Source: Pyropia yezoensis
Taxonomy: Eukaryota; Rhodophyta; Bangiophyceae; Bangiales; Bangiaceae
NCBI GenBank assembly: GCA_009829735.1
Contig: CM020618.1
Coordinates: forward strand, 25,889,122 to 25,953,121
Length of the DNA stretch: 64,000 bases
Direction of reading: 5' to 3'
In this document: positions 45,108 to 55,860 of the stretch, one piece after another
Layout of the letters: each line of letters begins with the position of its first letter
Position numbering within the stretch: position 1 is the first letter of the stretch
Notes under the pieces: generated by a model
What the model saw: only the letters and a program-made list of their open reading frames with translations
What the model was told of the DNA's origin: nothing
The model's database searches: none
Program-made: the position numbers and the translations under genes

Positions 45108-45468
45108 GGGCCGCCACCGGCTTTCGTGCCGCCGTCGTGGGAAGGGGGGGGGGGAGGGGCGGGAGGGGGATGGAGGGAAGCGCGGCTGAGAACAAAGCAC
45201 AGGGGGGCTGGCGGCGGTGGAGGACGGGGGCGAAACGCAATAGAACAAGAGCACAGAAGAAAAGCAGCCAGCGAACACGCATCACCGGGGACGCGGGCCG
45301 AGTCGGCGTTCCTGTTGCCGTCGCGGCGGCCAGCCCCCCGCCCAGCGGGCGGGTGTCGGTCGTGCCGGTCAGCCCGCGCCTGCGGCGGGTCATAGGCGGC
45401 CGCTGCGACGGCCGCCGACAAGGCCGCGCCTCCCTCCTCCTTCCCCCCCTTACGCTGTCTTCCTCCCT
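45108..45468. other. 3' flank between convergent genes
   Basis: The 361 bases between the AP-3 sigma stop and the CSK-like stop contain G-rich sequence, an AACAAGAGCACAGAAGAAAAG stretch split by Gs, and no gene-like content. Confidence 0.55.
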
Positions 45469-47876
45469 CTAGTCCCCTGCTGTCCCCCGCAGGTGGCGGC
45501 GCATCTTGGCACGCGGCAGCCACAGACAGACGGCCGTCCCCCCCGCCGGCGGGGACTCGACACGCACGCACCCGCCCGCTGCGGCGAGCACCTCGGCGAC
45601 AATGGCCAGGCCGAGGCCGCTGCCCGCCACGGTCGCATCCGCCGCCGCGTCGGCGGCAGCCACCGCGTCGGCGGCAGCCACCGCGACGGCGTCGGCGTCT
45701 GCCGCGGCAGCCGCTGCCACCGCCGCTGCCCGGCCCGGGCGCCCCCGAAAGCCGCGCTCCAGCACCCGCGGCAGGTCGGCCGCCGCAATCCCCCGCCCGG
45801 TATCCCGCACCCACACCTCCACCCCTGCGGGGCGGCCGCGGCACCCCCCCCCCCCCCCCCCTCGCTGCCGCCACCCCCGTCGTCGTCATCGGTCGCCGGG
45901 GTGGCGGCGACGCTCACCGACACGGCCCCCCCACGGGGCGTGTACTTGACCGCATTGTCCAGCACGTTGGCCGCCGCCTCGGCCAGGTCGCCCGCAACGG
46001 CCAGCACAGGGGGGGCGTCCTCGTCAACCGCGGCGGTCAGGCTGATGCCCCGCACGGCGGCCGCGGCGGCCGCCGACTCGACGACGGGGCCGATGACCTC
46101 CGACACCCACACCAGCTCCGTTAGGCCGCCCGTGCCAAACGTGGAGGCGGGGGGTGGGGACGCCGCCGCGGCCGTTGCCGGTGGTGCCCCCGCCGTCGCC
46201 GTTGCAGGCCCGCCCATGCCAGCGCCCCCCACCTCACATGTATCCACCGCTGGGGCCATAGGGTCGGCAGGCGGGGAGGTGGTGCCCACCGCCCCCCCTC
46301 CGCTCCCGGCGGCGTTGGCGGTGCCGTCGGCCCCCCCCACTCTTCCCCCCGCCGCGGGCGGGAGCGCCGCAAACACCCCCCCCGCGGCGGGCCCCGACGG
46401 GTCGAGCGGCCCGAGCAGCCGCCCCAGCCGCGCCACCTCCCGCAACACCGCCCGTGCGGTGCGGCGGGCCGGGTCGCCCACCGGCAGGCGGCGGAGGAGG
46501 CCGGTGCCAAACAGCGTCAGCGACGCGAGCGGGGAGCCCACCTGGTGGAGCGTCGCCTCGAGCGCCGACCGCACCCGCAGCAGTAGCGCCGACGACGCGG
46601 CGGCGGCGGCGGCTTCCGACGACCAGCGGCCTTCAAGGCTCGCCGCCAGTGCCACCGTCCGCGCCACCGCCACAACCGCCGCACGGTCGGTGGGGGACCA
46701 ATGGGTGGGCGGGGCGGTCAGACGGGGGGGCGCATCCCTTCGCTGCGACCGGCCGCCGCGCCGTCGGGACCGGCCACCATCGCCACCGCCCCCACTGCTG
46801 CTGCCGCCGCGGTCGCTGCCATCGCTGCCACCGCCCGTGGCCGGCTCTCCGTTGGGGACGGCGGCGTCGCCGCCGGCCCGCCGCCGCTCCTCCTCCCCCC
46901 CCCGCCATACGGTGAGCACAGCGGCGACCCCCCCCGCACGTCCCTGCAGCGGCACGTACAGCCCGCCGTCGGCCATTACGCCCGCGGTGCCCTCCGAGAG
47001 CTGGATAAAGGGGTAGTCTGGGAGGAGGCGCGCGGCAGGGATACCACCGGGCAGCGCCCCAAACGGCGGCCGAAACGGCGGTGGCGACGGCGAAGGCAAC
47101 GGCGACGATGGCGTCGGCGGCGCATCGTCTGCACCAGCTGTAGGGGCGGTCGCAGCCGCGGCCGCCTCGGCGGCGGCAGCAGAGGCGGCCGCCTCCCCCG
47201 CTGCCGCCGCGGCAGCCACCACCGACGCTGGGGTGGGCGCCCCCCCCCCCCCGCCCGCCCAGACGGGCACCACTGGCGGCGACCGGGGCGACGGCGGCGG
47301 CGGATGGACGGCGAGGGGCACAAACTCCAGGTCTCCGCTGCCACCGTGCTCGCGGCGGACAAAGAGGGCCCCCCGACTGATGCCCACCGCCGCGGCAAGG
47401 AGGCCCAGCTGCGCGTACACGAGGCCCACAAAGTCGGCCGACCAGGGGGGGGCGTCCGTGTCATCATCGGCGGGCTCGCCAGGCGCGGCCCCAGCAGCCG
47501 CTGTCGCACCTGCCGCTGCTCCTGCTGCCGCCGCCGCCGCCGCCGCCTCACCAGCTGCTGCTGCTGCCGAGGAGGAAGACACAAACGGGGTGTGCGGGGG
47601 GGTGGGGGGGTCCGCCGCGGGGGAGGAAGGTGAGGGTGGGGGGACGCCCGCGTCGGACGCCCGCCGCCGCCTCGGGGTCGGCCGGCGGGCTGCCGCCCGT
47701 GGGGGGGCGGGAGGGGGTGGGGGGAGGGGGGGGCGACGGCGCGGCCGCCGAGGAGGTCCCCCCCACCCCCCCCCCGGTGCCCATAGCGGCGGAGTGGCAG
47801 CGCCAACGGCGCTGCCGCCGCTGCCGCCCGGAGTGGCGGGCAGCAGCAGAGCGGTAGGGAGGAAGGCGCCGTCCAT
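45469..47876 (-). CDS. CSK-like plastid sensor histidine kinase (frame change in poly-C)
   Basis: The product is about 802 residues. The start is ATG 47876 (MDGAFLPTALLLPATPGG), giving a Ser/Ala/Arg-rich N-terminus that could be a plastid transit peptide. A GAF-like region (about residues 160-320) contains DFVGLVYAQLGLLAAAVGIS, FVRREHGG and GVMADGGLYVPL. The phospho-acceptor helix follows with LEATLHQVGSPLASLTLFG, where the His (about residue 444) is in the H-x-x-x-x-P position of HisKA domains. The ATPase domain has N box NVLDNAVKYTP, G1 VRDTGRGIAAADL and G2 GSGLGLAIV. GAF plus kinase, with plastid targeting, is the layout of chloroplast sensor kinase (cyanobacterial Hik2 relatives), which links photosynthetic redox state to plastid transcription. 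The final about 120 residues are in another frame after a C run at 45841-45860; one missing base would repair it. Ala/Gly/Ser inserts lengthen the protein. Confidence 0.75.
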
Positions 47877-50287
47877 GGCAGACTCGCCGCGGTACAAGGG
47901 GAAGGGACTGGGGCGGAAAAGCAGAGGGATTGAGCACGCAGATGGGGCGGGGCCAAGAGGGAGGGTAGGGAAGGAGCCGCGGGGTGGGGAGAGGGCCGGG
48001 GGGGGCGGGCACGCCGCCGCGCGGTAGCCACGGCGTCACAACCGTGGAGGTCGAGGCGGGGACGGCAGCGCAGTGGTGTCAAACCCCAAGACGTCGGGGG
48101 ACCGAATTTTGGCCCACACAGCGCGTGCGAACCGTGCAGACCTCGAAAAACCAAAAACCCGGCTCAGAGGGTGCGTACAGAGCGTTTCTTTTGCACTGGA
48201 GTGCACAGCTCGTGCAAGCGCACATTGCACTGTGGCTCCGGAGTGTTCTTTCACCTTCATTGTCTAAGCCGTCGATGTCCTCACCAACGACGAAGAGAGG
48301 GAGCTACGGAGACCGGGCTACCACTCTGGCGAAGGAGGGGGACGGGGGAGAGTTGGGGGTAGAGCCCGTCACTGGGCGCCTCCACCTCTGGGAGCGACCC
48401 CCGCGGCCGCCAGTCGTGTGTGTCATGGGGGGACTCCTCGCTGTTTTTTTCGGGGCGAGCGCCGCCCGCCCCATTACCACAAACGGAGGACACGGAAGAC
48501 AAACTCACCTCCGCCAATGACCGGAATGACGGTGCCGTGGCCCTCGTCTGGGAGAGTGGATGAGTGGGGGCTCGTGGGAAGGGCGGACGCTCACCAGGAG
48601 GCCGCGCTTTCCCCTTGCACGACCAACGCGCTGATGCCCTCGGCGGAGACACGGTCGCCAAGAATAGGAAAAGGCGCACGCGGGTGTTCTCGCTGCGCAA
48701 GGACAAACTGGGTGGGCGGGTCTGGTGGGGTGGGGTGCAAGAGAGACGTATGGAGAACAAGAGCCCTGGAACTGGCAGCCTCGCCAGCGTACTGTGCGGT
48801 GCATTCGTGCATGTACGCATCCCATAGCGGGAGGTATAGAAAGTCGGCCACGCGACCCGTCGCGGTTGCCGGCCGACGCCAGACCTCCCGCCCCCCTCGG
48901 CCCTGTGCAACGCACCGTCGAGCCCTCATTGGCGTCGCCGCCGCGCATGCGCGCCGACACAATGGCGCGCATGCGTGGCGCGCCTTGCAACAGCCGGGTT
49001 CCGAGCATGGCACGTTTTGCCAGGCGCGCGTGGCGTCTCGTCCAAGCTCGCACTGTCGCTGCATACGCGCCGCGGCGAGCGGGGGGATGCCACGGCGGCG
49101 GCGGTCAGAAAAGAATAGGAGCACGGCGGCGGCCAGGAAACGATATGGTCGCGGCGGCGGCAAACGATGGAAAGAGGGCTGCAGCGGCCATCGATGGACA
49201 GGAAGCGGCGGCGGAGGCGGAGACGTTTTTGGTTGATAGCCCTAGGTCGCCCGAGTGCGAATGGGTGGGTGGAGAGGATCTAAACTTCCGAACGTTTTTC
49301 AATCGTTAAATAAATTGTTCTAAAATCCTGTGGCAGGGGGGGGGCGCCGGGGACAAGGCCGCAACCGCCAGGCGGAGGGGGCGGATAAGCAGAGGCGGAA
49401 AGAGTGGGGGTGGTCAGTACAGAGGCCCAACATCACGGTGATCGTATGGGAAGCAGCCCATGCGGTGGGCAAGCCACCCTCTGCTTAGGGCAGGGAAAGT
49501 GTGCACAGCCGCGGCCCGGCAAGAAGCCCCGGTCGTGTCAGCTCCCCAGCTCTCCCCCCAGGCGAGGCGAGCACCCCGGCAGCGGGCCACGCCCAGGACC
49601 AACGCCGTCTCCTTGAAGAGCGCGCCATCCCCTCCAAAGGGGCACAGAATCGGTGGCAGCGGCGGCGTCGTTGGCGGAAGCACCGCCGGACGCGGTGGCC
49701 GCGGCGGCGACGACGTGGACCCCCCCGCGCGGGGAGGACTGGCCGTCCCTCACGGCTAGCCGATATAGATTTGAGATGTTGCAGCTGGACACAGACCTAC
49801 CGTCTCTGCGGCCGCCTACGCCGCCGTCATCTATGGCGTACCCGCCCCCGACGCCGCCGTTCCCTGCCGCGGCGGCCACCGCTGCCGTCCAGCAACCACC
49901 GTCCAGCCGCCACCGTCCAAACGCCGCCGACCAGGATCAGGGGGAGGAGTCTCCATACAGCTGCAGCCTGTGAGCCCTGGGGGTGCGCCCGGCGCCCCGC
50001 GTGGCGGCGGCCGCCGCCGCGCCGTCGACGCCGCGCGAGGTGGCGCCTGCTACTGCCTGATCCACTTGAAAGAATGAGTCCCTCTTTTCGTAGAATTGTC
50101 CGCAACCAGTCTAGCCACACTTTGAACACGTGGCATGGATCTGCGTCGGTCGCACCCTGGCGCCCGCCCGCGCACTCTCCGCTCTCCGCGTGCTCCTCCT
50201 CCATCCCTCGACCTTCCCCCCCACACTTCTCCCTCCCCCCAATCTTTCCGGCCAACAACCCACTTACAAGCCACAGGGCGCTGCATC
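47877..50287. other. intergenic region with one weak gene candidate
   Basis: It separates the CSK-like and CCB4-like genes, which diverge. Most of it lacks recognisable content. A protein-like minus-strand frame at about 48591-49014 is listed separately. About 49290-49320 is AT-rich (TTCAATCGTTAAATAAATTG). 49400-50100 shows only low-content ORFs. Confidence 0.45.
48591..49014 (-). CDS. possible unidentified small protein gene
   Basis: On the minus strand, frames with balanced composition cluster here. MLGTRLLQGAPRMRAIVSAR followed by MRGGDANEGST (about 49012-48920) ends at a GTGCGT donor. GRVADFLYLPLWDAYMHECT and, further on, FVLAQREHPRAPFPILGDRV then SAEGISALVVQGESAASW with a TGA stop near 48591 follow in another frame. 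An acceptor (GGGAG) could join the first two in phase. The exact exons are uncertain and no family is recognised, so this is only a candidate. Confidence 0.28.
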
Positions 50288-51452
50288 ATGGGGGTGTGCA
50301 TCCCCGCGGCCACCAGCGCCCGGCGGCGGGCGCTGGCGTTTGCCGCGCCAGCCGCCGTCGGCCGCCGGCCGGCACCCGCCAGCGACCACCGCGCCCGCGG
50401 CGGCATTGACGGCGGCGTTTCCCCCCGCCTGGCGGGCCCCTTGCGGCGGCAGCGGCGGCGGCGGGCGCTCTTCGTCGCGTCATCGTCGGCGCCCCCTCCC
50501 CCCCCCTCCACCCCACCGCAGTCTGCGGGCGCCGCCGCCCCCTCGGCCATCCCCCTCACCTCCCGGCGGGGCCTCCCCGCCTGTGGCGGCGGGCGCGGCG
50601 CTCCTCCTCGCCCTCGGCATCAACCGGGTGGCCTTCACCCCGCCCCCCCCCATCGCGGCCAACCCGCGTGGCCCTACGGCGCCGTCACCGGAAGCGCGGT
50701 CTGACCTGCTGGGCGTGGCCGCGGCCGCAACGTCCATCCTCCACGGCCTTGCGTCGGCAGACGTGGTTGCCCGCGAGACGGCGGTGGAGCTAGGGGGGGT
50801 GGCCCTGCCGGCACAGAGCGTCGGGCCCGCCTTTGGACCGCCCGCCGCCGCTGTCGGGGGCAGCGGTGGTCTGGGCCTGGCCACCTGGGCCGCCACGGCC
50901 ATCACCACCGCCATCCCGTCGGTGGTGTCGGTGGCGGCGGTGGTGGGCGGGCGCCTCGTCTTTTGGGCGGGGCTCTTCCCGCCTGCCGCTGCTTCCGAGG
51001 CGGCTGCGGGATCAGCAGCAGGATGCGACGCGAGGGCCAACGGCGGCGGCGACGACGGTGGCGGCAGTTGCGGCAGAGGCGGTGGCGGGGTCCTCGGCTC
51101 GCCGGTGGGGAGTGACATTGTCGCGCGGGCGGTCGCGTCGCGGACGCGTGCCTACCTGGCCGACACCAAGAGCGTGCCGCGGGCGGACGCGGAGTTTGGG
51201 TGGCTCCCCCGTGGCACCCCTGCTGTGGTGGTGGTACCCTTTGGCGGCGGCTACGGCGGCGGCGGCGGCGGCGGCGCGGCGGGCGGCGCTGCCGCGGGGG
51301 GGGGTGCCGCGGCGGGCGCGCTGGTACTCGCCGCGTCGCGCACGCGGCCGCTGACGGGGGTGGACTTCGGGTGGCTCCAGGCGCTCGCGGACCGGCTGGG
51401 GGAGGCCGTGGAGTCGGCGGGGGAGGGCGGGGGGGGCGGGGTGAGTGGGTAA
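50288..51452 (+). CDS. CCB4-like cytochrome b6f haem-attachment factor (probable frame change)
   Basis: The C-terminal body is in one frame from about 50560 to the TAA-ended GVSG at 51452. ALLLALGINRVAF (membrane helix), ARSDLLGVAAAATSILHGLA, VARETAVELGGVALPAQSVG, RTRAYLADTKSVPRADAEFG and WLPRGTPAVVVVPFGG follow, ending VDFGWLQALADRLGEAVESA. This layout (S/R-D-x-L-G helix pair, then a soluble domain ending with a 'D-x-x-W-x-x-x-L-A-x-x-L' helix) matches CCB4/CCB2 (DUF2930), which attach haem ci to cytochrome b6 in thylakoids. The best start is ATG 50288, whose frame gives a plastid-transit-like MGVCIPAATSARRRALAFAA and then runs out of frame before the body. C runs at about 50490-50515 are the likely cause. 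CCB2 is the main alternative. Confidence 0.6.
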
Positions 51453-52596
51453 GGAGGGGGACTTTCGTGTCGGGGTGGGTCACGGAGGGAGGGCGGGTAC
51501 TGCGGAAGATGGACGCAACGCACGGGATGCGTCTGCGGGCTCTTTTTTTTTTCCTGTTCCTTCCTCGTGCGGACCGGCCACGGCCAGGGATGGGGGCGGG
51601 GGCGGGGTGTGCCATCCCCCTCTCCCATGGTGAGGTACGCGGTATGATGCATCGGCACACCCTCTGACGTTGGGCACTCCCTCAAAGACGGTGCCCAACA
51701 GGTGCCAGCGGCCGCCCGCACCGGTGGGGACGCGGCAGGGAGGCGGTTGGGCCTCCCCAGCGGGCCGTCGACGCGCACCCCCACGAGGCGCCCCGCGTCG
51801 TCCCGCACCACGACGCACCAAACCGCACCCCCATCCTTGCACCCCACGAAGGGACCTCCTCCGAAGTGAGTGGTTCCACGTCTGCAGCGAGGCCGTGCCT
51901 CGCTGCTTACCGCCCGTACGCCCCCGCCATACTCTTCGTGGGTGCACGTAGGGCAAAGGCCTGTAAGGCGGACGCGTGCAATGACGGCACGAAGATGTAG
52001 AAATAGCGGCGAGGTCCACGAACATACATAACGTTTTTCTCGACCGCCTCCTTACGAGCGCGCAGCGGAAGAGAGAGGACACAATACGGGACAAATCGCA
52101 GAGGACACAATAATGGGAACCAAACCGCGCGCGGGCGTGCGGCCCGCGAGACCAGCACCACATCAACTGTACACACGCCCGTGGGATGAGCCACCGCAGC
52201 ACCGCAAGAGGGCCCCCAACCCCCCCCCTTTTCGACTGCCTTGGCCCACAACGCAGCCGTCCCCATCGCGCGCCACCCATCAGCCCCCGCCCCCCGTGTG
52301 GCGAGGGGCACGCCCGGGTGCCACCGCCTCCCCCGTGCGGGCCTCATGGCAAAAGATCGTCCGCCACCAGTCACCCCTGTCAGGAGAGATTGTGCCGCTG
52401 GCCACCTGCACACGCCGCCTAGGGGGGGGAAGGGGGGCGCCACAGCGCCATCAGCGTGAACAGGGTGCATGACATGCCGTGAGGCGCGGCGGTTCCGTAG
52501 GTCTTCCCGTCGTACCCACATCATAAGCTCGCAGCACAAGCTCGCACAGGCCACCAATCCAAAACGTTGACTGCGTCATCTGAGGTGTACTTTCGT
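51453..52596. other. intergenic region between convergent genes
   Basis: This is the shared 3' flank of the CCB4-like and CDK genes. It is GC-rich with low-content ORFs on both strands and a T-run at about 51542-51551. No gene is supported. Confidence 0.5.
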
Positions 52597-53802
52597 TCAA
52601 CGACGTGCCGGTGCCGCGGTCCGCGCCGGCATGTTGTCCGCATTCGTCCCCGCTGGGGACGCGAGGTACGACTCGCGGATGTCGTCAAAGTAGGGGTGCC
52701 GCAGAGCCGCGACCGCCGACAGGCGCTTGGACGGGTCGAGCTGGAGGAGGCCCTGCAGGAGGTCGAGCCCGCCCTCCGCCTCGGCAACGGCCAGCCCCGG
52801 GTTGGCCGTCACGAGCGGCACCGGCTTCCACTGGGGGAACTCGTGGAAGTCGCGCAGCTGCCCAACCCCCGCCCATGTCGCCTCGGTGGGGGTGCCGAGC
52901 ACCCTGAAGACGCTCATCAGCTGCTCAATTTCCGACTCGCCCTGGAAGAGCGCCTTGCCCGTCAGCATCTCGGCAAATACGCACCCGACAGACCAGGTGT
53001 CGACGCCCGTCGAGTAGCAGCGGGAACCGAGCAGGATCTCGGGCGCGCGATACCACAGCGTCACCACCTCGTGGGTGTACTTCTCGACAGGCAGTGAAAA
53101 GACGCGGCCGAGGCCAAAGTCGGCCAACTTGATGATGGCCGCCTCCTTGTCCACCAGCAAGTTCTGCGGCTTGATGTCCCGGTGCATCACCGCCGAAGCG
53201 TGGCAGTACTTGAGGCCGAGCAGGATCTGGTAGCAAAAGTTCTGTGGCGGCAACACGGAGAGCAGACAAGGAGAGCGCAGTCGAACGGATGTGGGTCCAA
53301 CAGACATGAGAGGCAGGTTAGTAAGTCGCATCCTCACCAGGTAGTCACAGCGCTCATTCTTCATGCAGCCAGATGGACAAAAGCAAAGTCATGCCTAGGA
53401 ATAAATCCCAACACTAGTCCAAAAGCGGCTCGTCCTCGCCCACGTGCAAACCACCCTCCACCGTACCTTCGCCAGCTTGTAGTTCAGGGGCCGATGCTTG
53501 CCCACTGTGGCGGCCTGGAACTGCTTGAGATCGTGGTCAAGATACTCAAACACCAGGTACAGCAGCGGCTTGCCGTCAACCTCCTCCGTGTGGACCACCT
53601 CCTCCAGCTTGACAACGTACGGGCTCGCGAGGGAGCGGAGGATCGACACCTCACGCAACGTCGTCGGCGGCACGCCCTCCTCTTCATTCGTCAGCAGCGT
53701 CTTCTTCAACGCCACCACCTGGCCCGTCTCAGTGTTGGTGGCCTTGTACACCTTGCCATACGTCCCCTGGCCGAGCACCCCCGTGCGCTCGTAGCCCTCC
53801 AT
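52597..53802 (-). CDS. B-type cyclin-dependent kinase
   Basis: Exons on the minus strand are 53802-53467 and 53241-52597, giving 326 residues. The intron is GTACGG...CAG, phase 0, and joining gives NYKLAK-NFCYQILLGLKYCH. All kinase elements are present: GQGTYGKV glycine loop (11-18), VALKK with K33, the cyclin-binding helix PPTTLRE (45-51), HRDIKPQN (132-139), DFGLGR (153-158), activation-loop threonine in KYTHEVVTLWYRAPE (T168), and GVDTWSVGCVFAEML. PPTTLRE is the plant CDKB2-type version of PSTAIRE, which marks kinases active in S-G2-M. The C-terminal HPYF motif and a short tail follow. A basic length of just over 300 residues is normal for CDKs. The kinase is expected to drive mitotic entry with cyclins A/B. 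Confidence 0.95.
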
Positions 53803-55289
53803 CGCAGCAGGGCCGTGGGTACAAGGAAGGGGGGGAGCGGAGGGGAAGAGGGAGGAGAGGGGTGGGTGGGAACGCGGGTAACACGGCCGAGCAGGTCGCC
53901 GAGGTGAGTGGACAAGGGGATGAAGGCGGAGTGAGGAGAAAGGTACGGCAGGGACACCGTGAGGGGGCGCGTGTGGCAGAACGACGAACGACGTTGGCGG
54001 GACAGGAGGATGGGGGTTGTTTGGCGTTCGACTGCGCTGATGACTAGCGAGCGGGTGGTAGGGAGAAAAAGCGCTCAATCGGCGTTGGAGGTGGTGTAGG
54101 GCAGGCGGCGTGCCAGATGTGCTGTGGGCATGCAATGCAGCGCACAGAATACCCTGCCGGTGGAGCTGGTCGCACGCGTGAGGGCACCGCGGTGGCGCGA
54201 ACGCGCCGTCGGCGCACGGCCCCCGGCAGACGTGGACCACTGGGCTGACGGCTGCGCCACGGCGCGACGGCGGGCCGCGCCACCGCCCCGCCTTGGCGCC
54301 AATCGCCACAGCAGCGGCAGCGCCCAGCCGGCTGCACGCCACACCACCTCCGCCCCCCACCCCAAACAGAAACCCAGCGGACCCACTGCGTGACCCCCCT
54401 CGCACCCTCCGACGCCCCCGTCCCGTCGGGGCAGCGTTCGCAAACCCAGCAGCACGTGCGCGACGGCCGAGAAAACAGGGAAAAAAGAAAAAACGGACAA
54501 GAGGGCGGGCGCGAGCCGTCTCTCCTTGAGGAGGGCGAGACCCCCCACGACGACGCAACGGCCCACTCCCTCCCCCACCGTCTAGGTACTGCTGTGGCGG
54601 GGGGGGTCCCCTCTTGACGTCGCGGTCCGAGGGCACAGAAATCTGCCAGGCGGTGGGCGGTGGAGAAGGGTGGGCCCTGCACGGCGCCGGGAGGGGTGCC
54701 GCTGCACACGACGCAAACGCTCGCATTTTCAAAAACACAACTGATCGCGGGGACCCGCACCCACGCGCCTGTAGGGGGGGGTGGGGCCCGGAGGGGTGCG
54801 TGGATTGGGCGACTGGACTGGCGGGACGGCGCCATGCCAGTGGCGGCGACACATCGAGGCGTGGCAGCAAAGGGCCGGCAGGCGGTGGGACACCCCACAT
54901 GGCCGCGTGTCCCACACCACCCCACCCGGGACACGGCCCTCCATTGGTCGGCGACGTCTATTGGGCTGTCACTTCGGGTGTCACTGGACGCGCTGCTGCT
55001 TCGCGGACAATGCTTACAGCTGTTGTTTTTTTGGGCCGGCGGGTGAATTGGGGGGGCCTCCCTAGTGTCAATTCTACTGCACATTCGCCTCAAATGAGGC
55101 GGCCTCGAGCCTCATATGAGGCTCCCCCCGGATCACCGGAAGTCGCCGATTGTGACATGCCTGACAAGGAAGAGGCTGTCGGTAACCTCCCCAGTCAGCT
55201 TCCGCTCCGCCTGCAGCCTCCCCTGGCCACCTCCCTCCGCTTCTCACCCACTCGACACCTTCCCCACCCCTTCCCCTTCCCTTTGTGCG
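53803..55289. other. upstream region of the CDK gene
   Basis: It holds the CDK promoter/leader (purine-rich next to the ATG on the plus strand, that is pyrimidine-rich on the transcribed strand). No ORF has recognisable content. Two adjacent 14-base palindromes lie at 55087-55122 near the mobile-element remnant. A GGC/GGA tract (about 55291-55335) follows. Confidence 0.5.
55087..55122. repeat. two adjacent 14-base palindromes
   Basis: GCCTCAAATGAGGC (55087-55100, near-perfect) and GCCTCATATGAGGC (55109-55122, perfect) share the GCCTCA/TGAGGC arms with 8 bases between them. They lie about 170 bases beyond the truncated end of the piggyBac-like remnant. Confidence 0.8.
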
Positions 55290-55860
55290 GCGGGGGCGGG
55301 CGGGGGCGGAGGCGGCGGCGGCGGCGGAGGCGGCTGGCACATCGACTCATCGACACGAATGTACTCACTGGGAGACACGTGGGCACTTCTATGATCGTTG
55401 ATGGAGTCCACAAAGTCTAAAATTAATTCCCGCCGGCGTTGCTCCGAGTTGACACCTCCGCTGCTTTTCTGCTCACTGAACGTCACGCAGGACCACAGCG
55501 CATCAAAGCGCGAAAGGGGGAGGCCGGTGCGCTCCCCAAAGCCAAGTGCCACGAGGCACAAATTGTGCGCGCCTTGGTTGCCCACAGATCCTCCCGCGCA
55601 CTAAACTCGTACCGAGTAGCCAGGATGATCACGCCAATAAACATGAGCAGCCTCCCCCTGGTAGTCGACCGCAAGCCTTGCGCCTCCAGTCTGGACGAGG
55701 TCAGGCGGGCCATGCACGTGAGCTGCGGCATGGGGAGCATTGCCAGGAAGTAATCGTAGGCAGGGCGCGTCCTTCCATCGCCCACCGTGTCACTGTCCTT
55801 GACGATGACCTCGCCAGACAAGGTCCGCACGGCCGAAGAGCGACGCGCCTCGGGACCACA
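55290..55860 (-). pseudogene. piggyBac-like transposase remnant (broken, truncated)
   Basis: On the minus strand, one frame (about 55830-55590) reads PAYDYFLAMLPMPQLTCMA, then TTRGRLLMFIGVIILATRYE and FSAREDLWATK. Another (about 55580-55300) reads GFGERTGLPLSRFDALWSCV, FSEQ, RRRELILDFVDSINDHRSAH and PSEYIRVDES. In order these match the N-terminal part of the piggyBac (DDE_Tnp_1_7/PGBD) transposase domain, whose first catalytic Asp lies in the VDES block. A frameshift near 55575-55590 separates the halves. The frame collapses into a Pro-coding repeat directly after VDESM, so the rest of the catalytic domain is missing. The stretch before 55830 (TWKAESVLEHISVVPR in a third frame) may be more of the N-terminus. 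It is a decayed copy, not functional. Confidence 0.75.

Noticed and set aside
48591-48720. Resemblance of FPILGDRVS to the GDRV block of B-family DNA polymerases
   Set aside because: The YVI continuation and all polymerase catalytic motifs are missing; similarity is too short.
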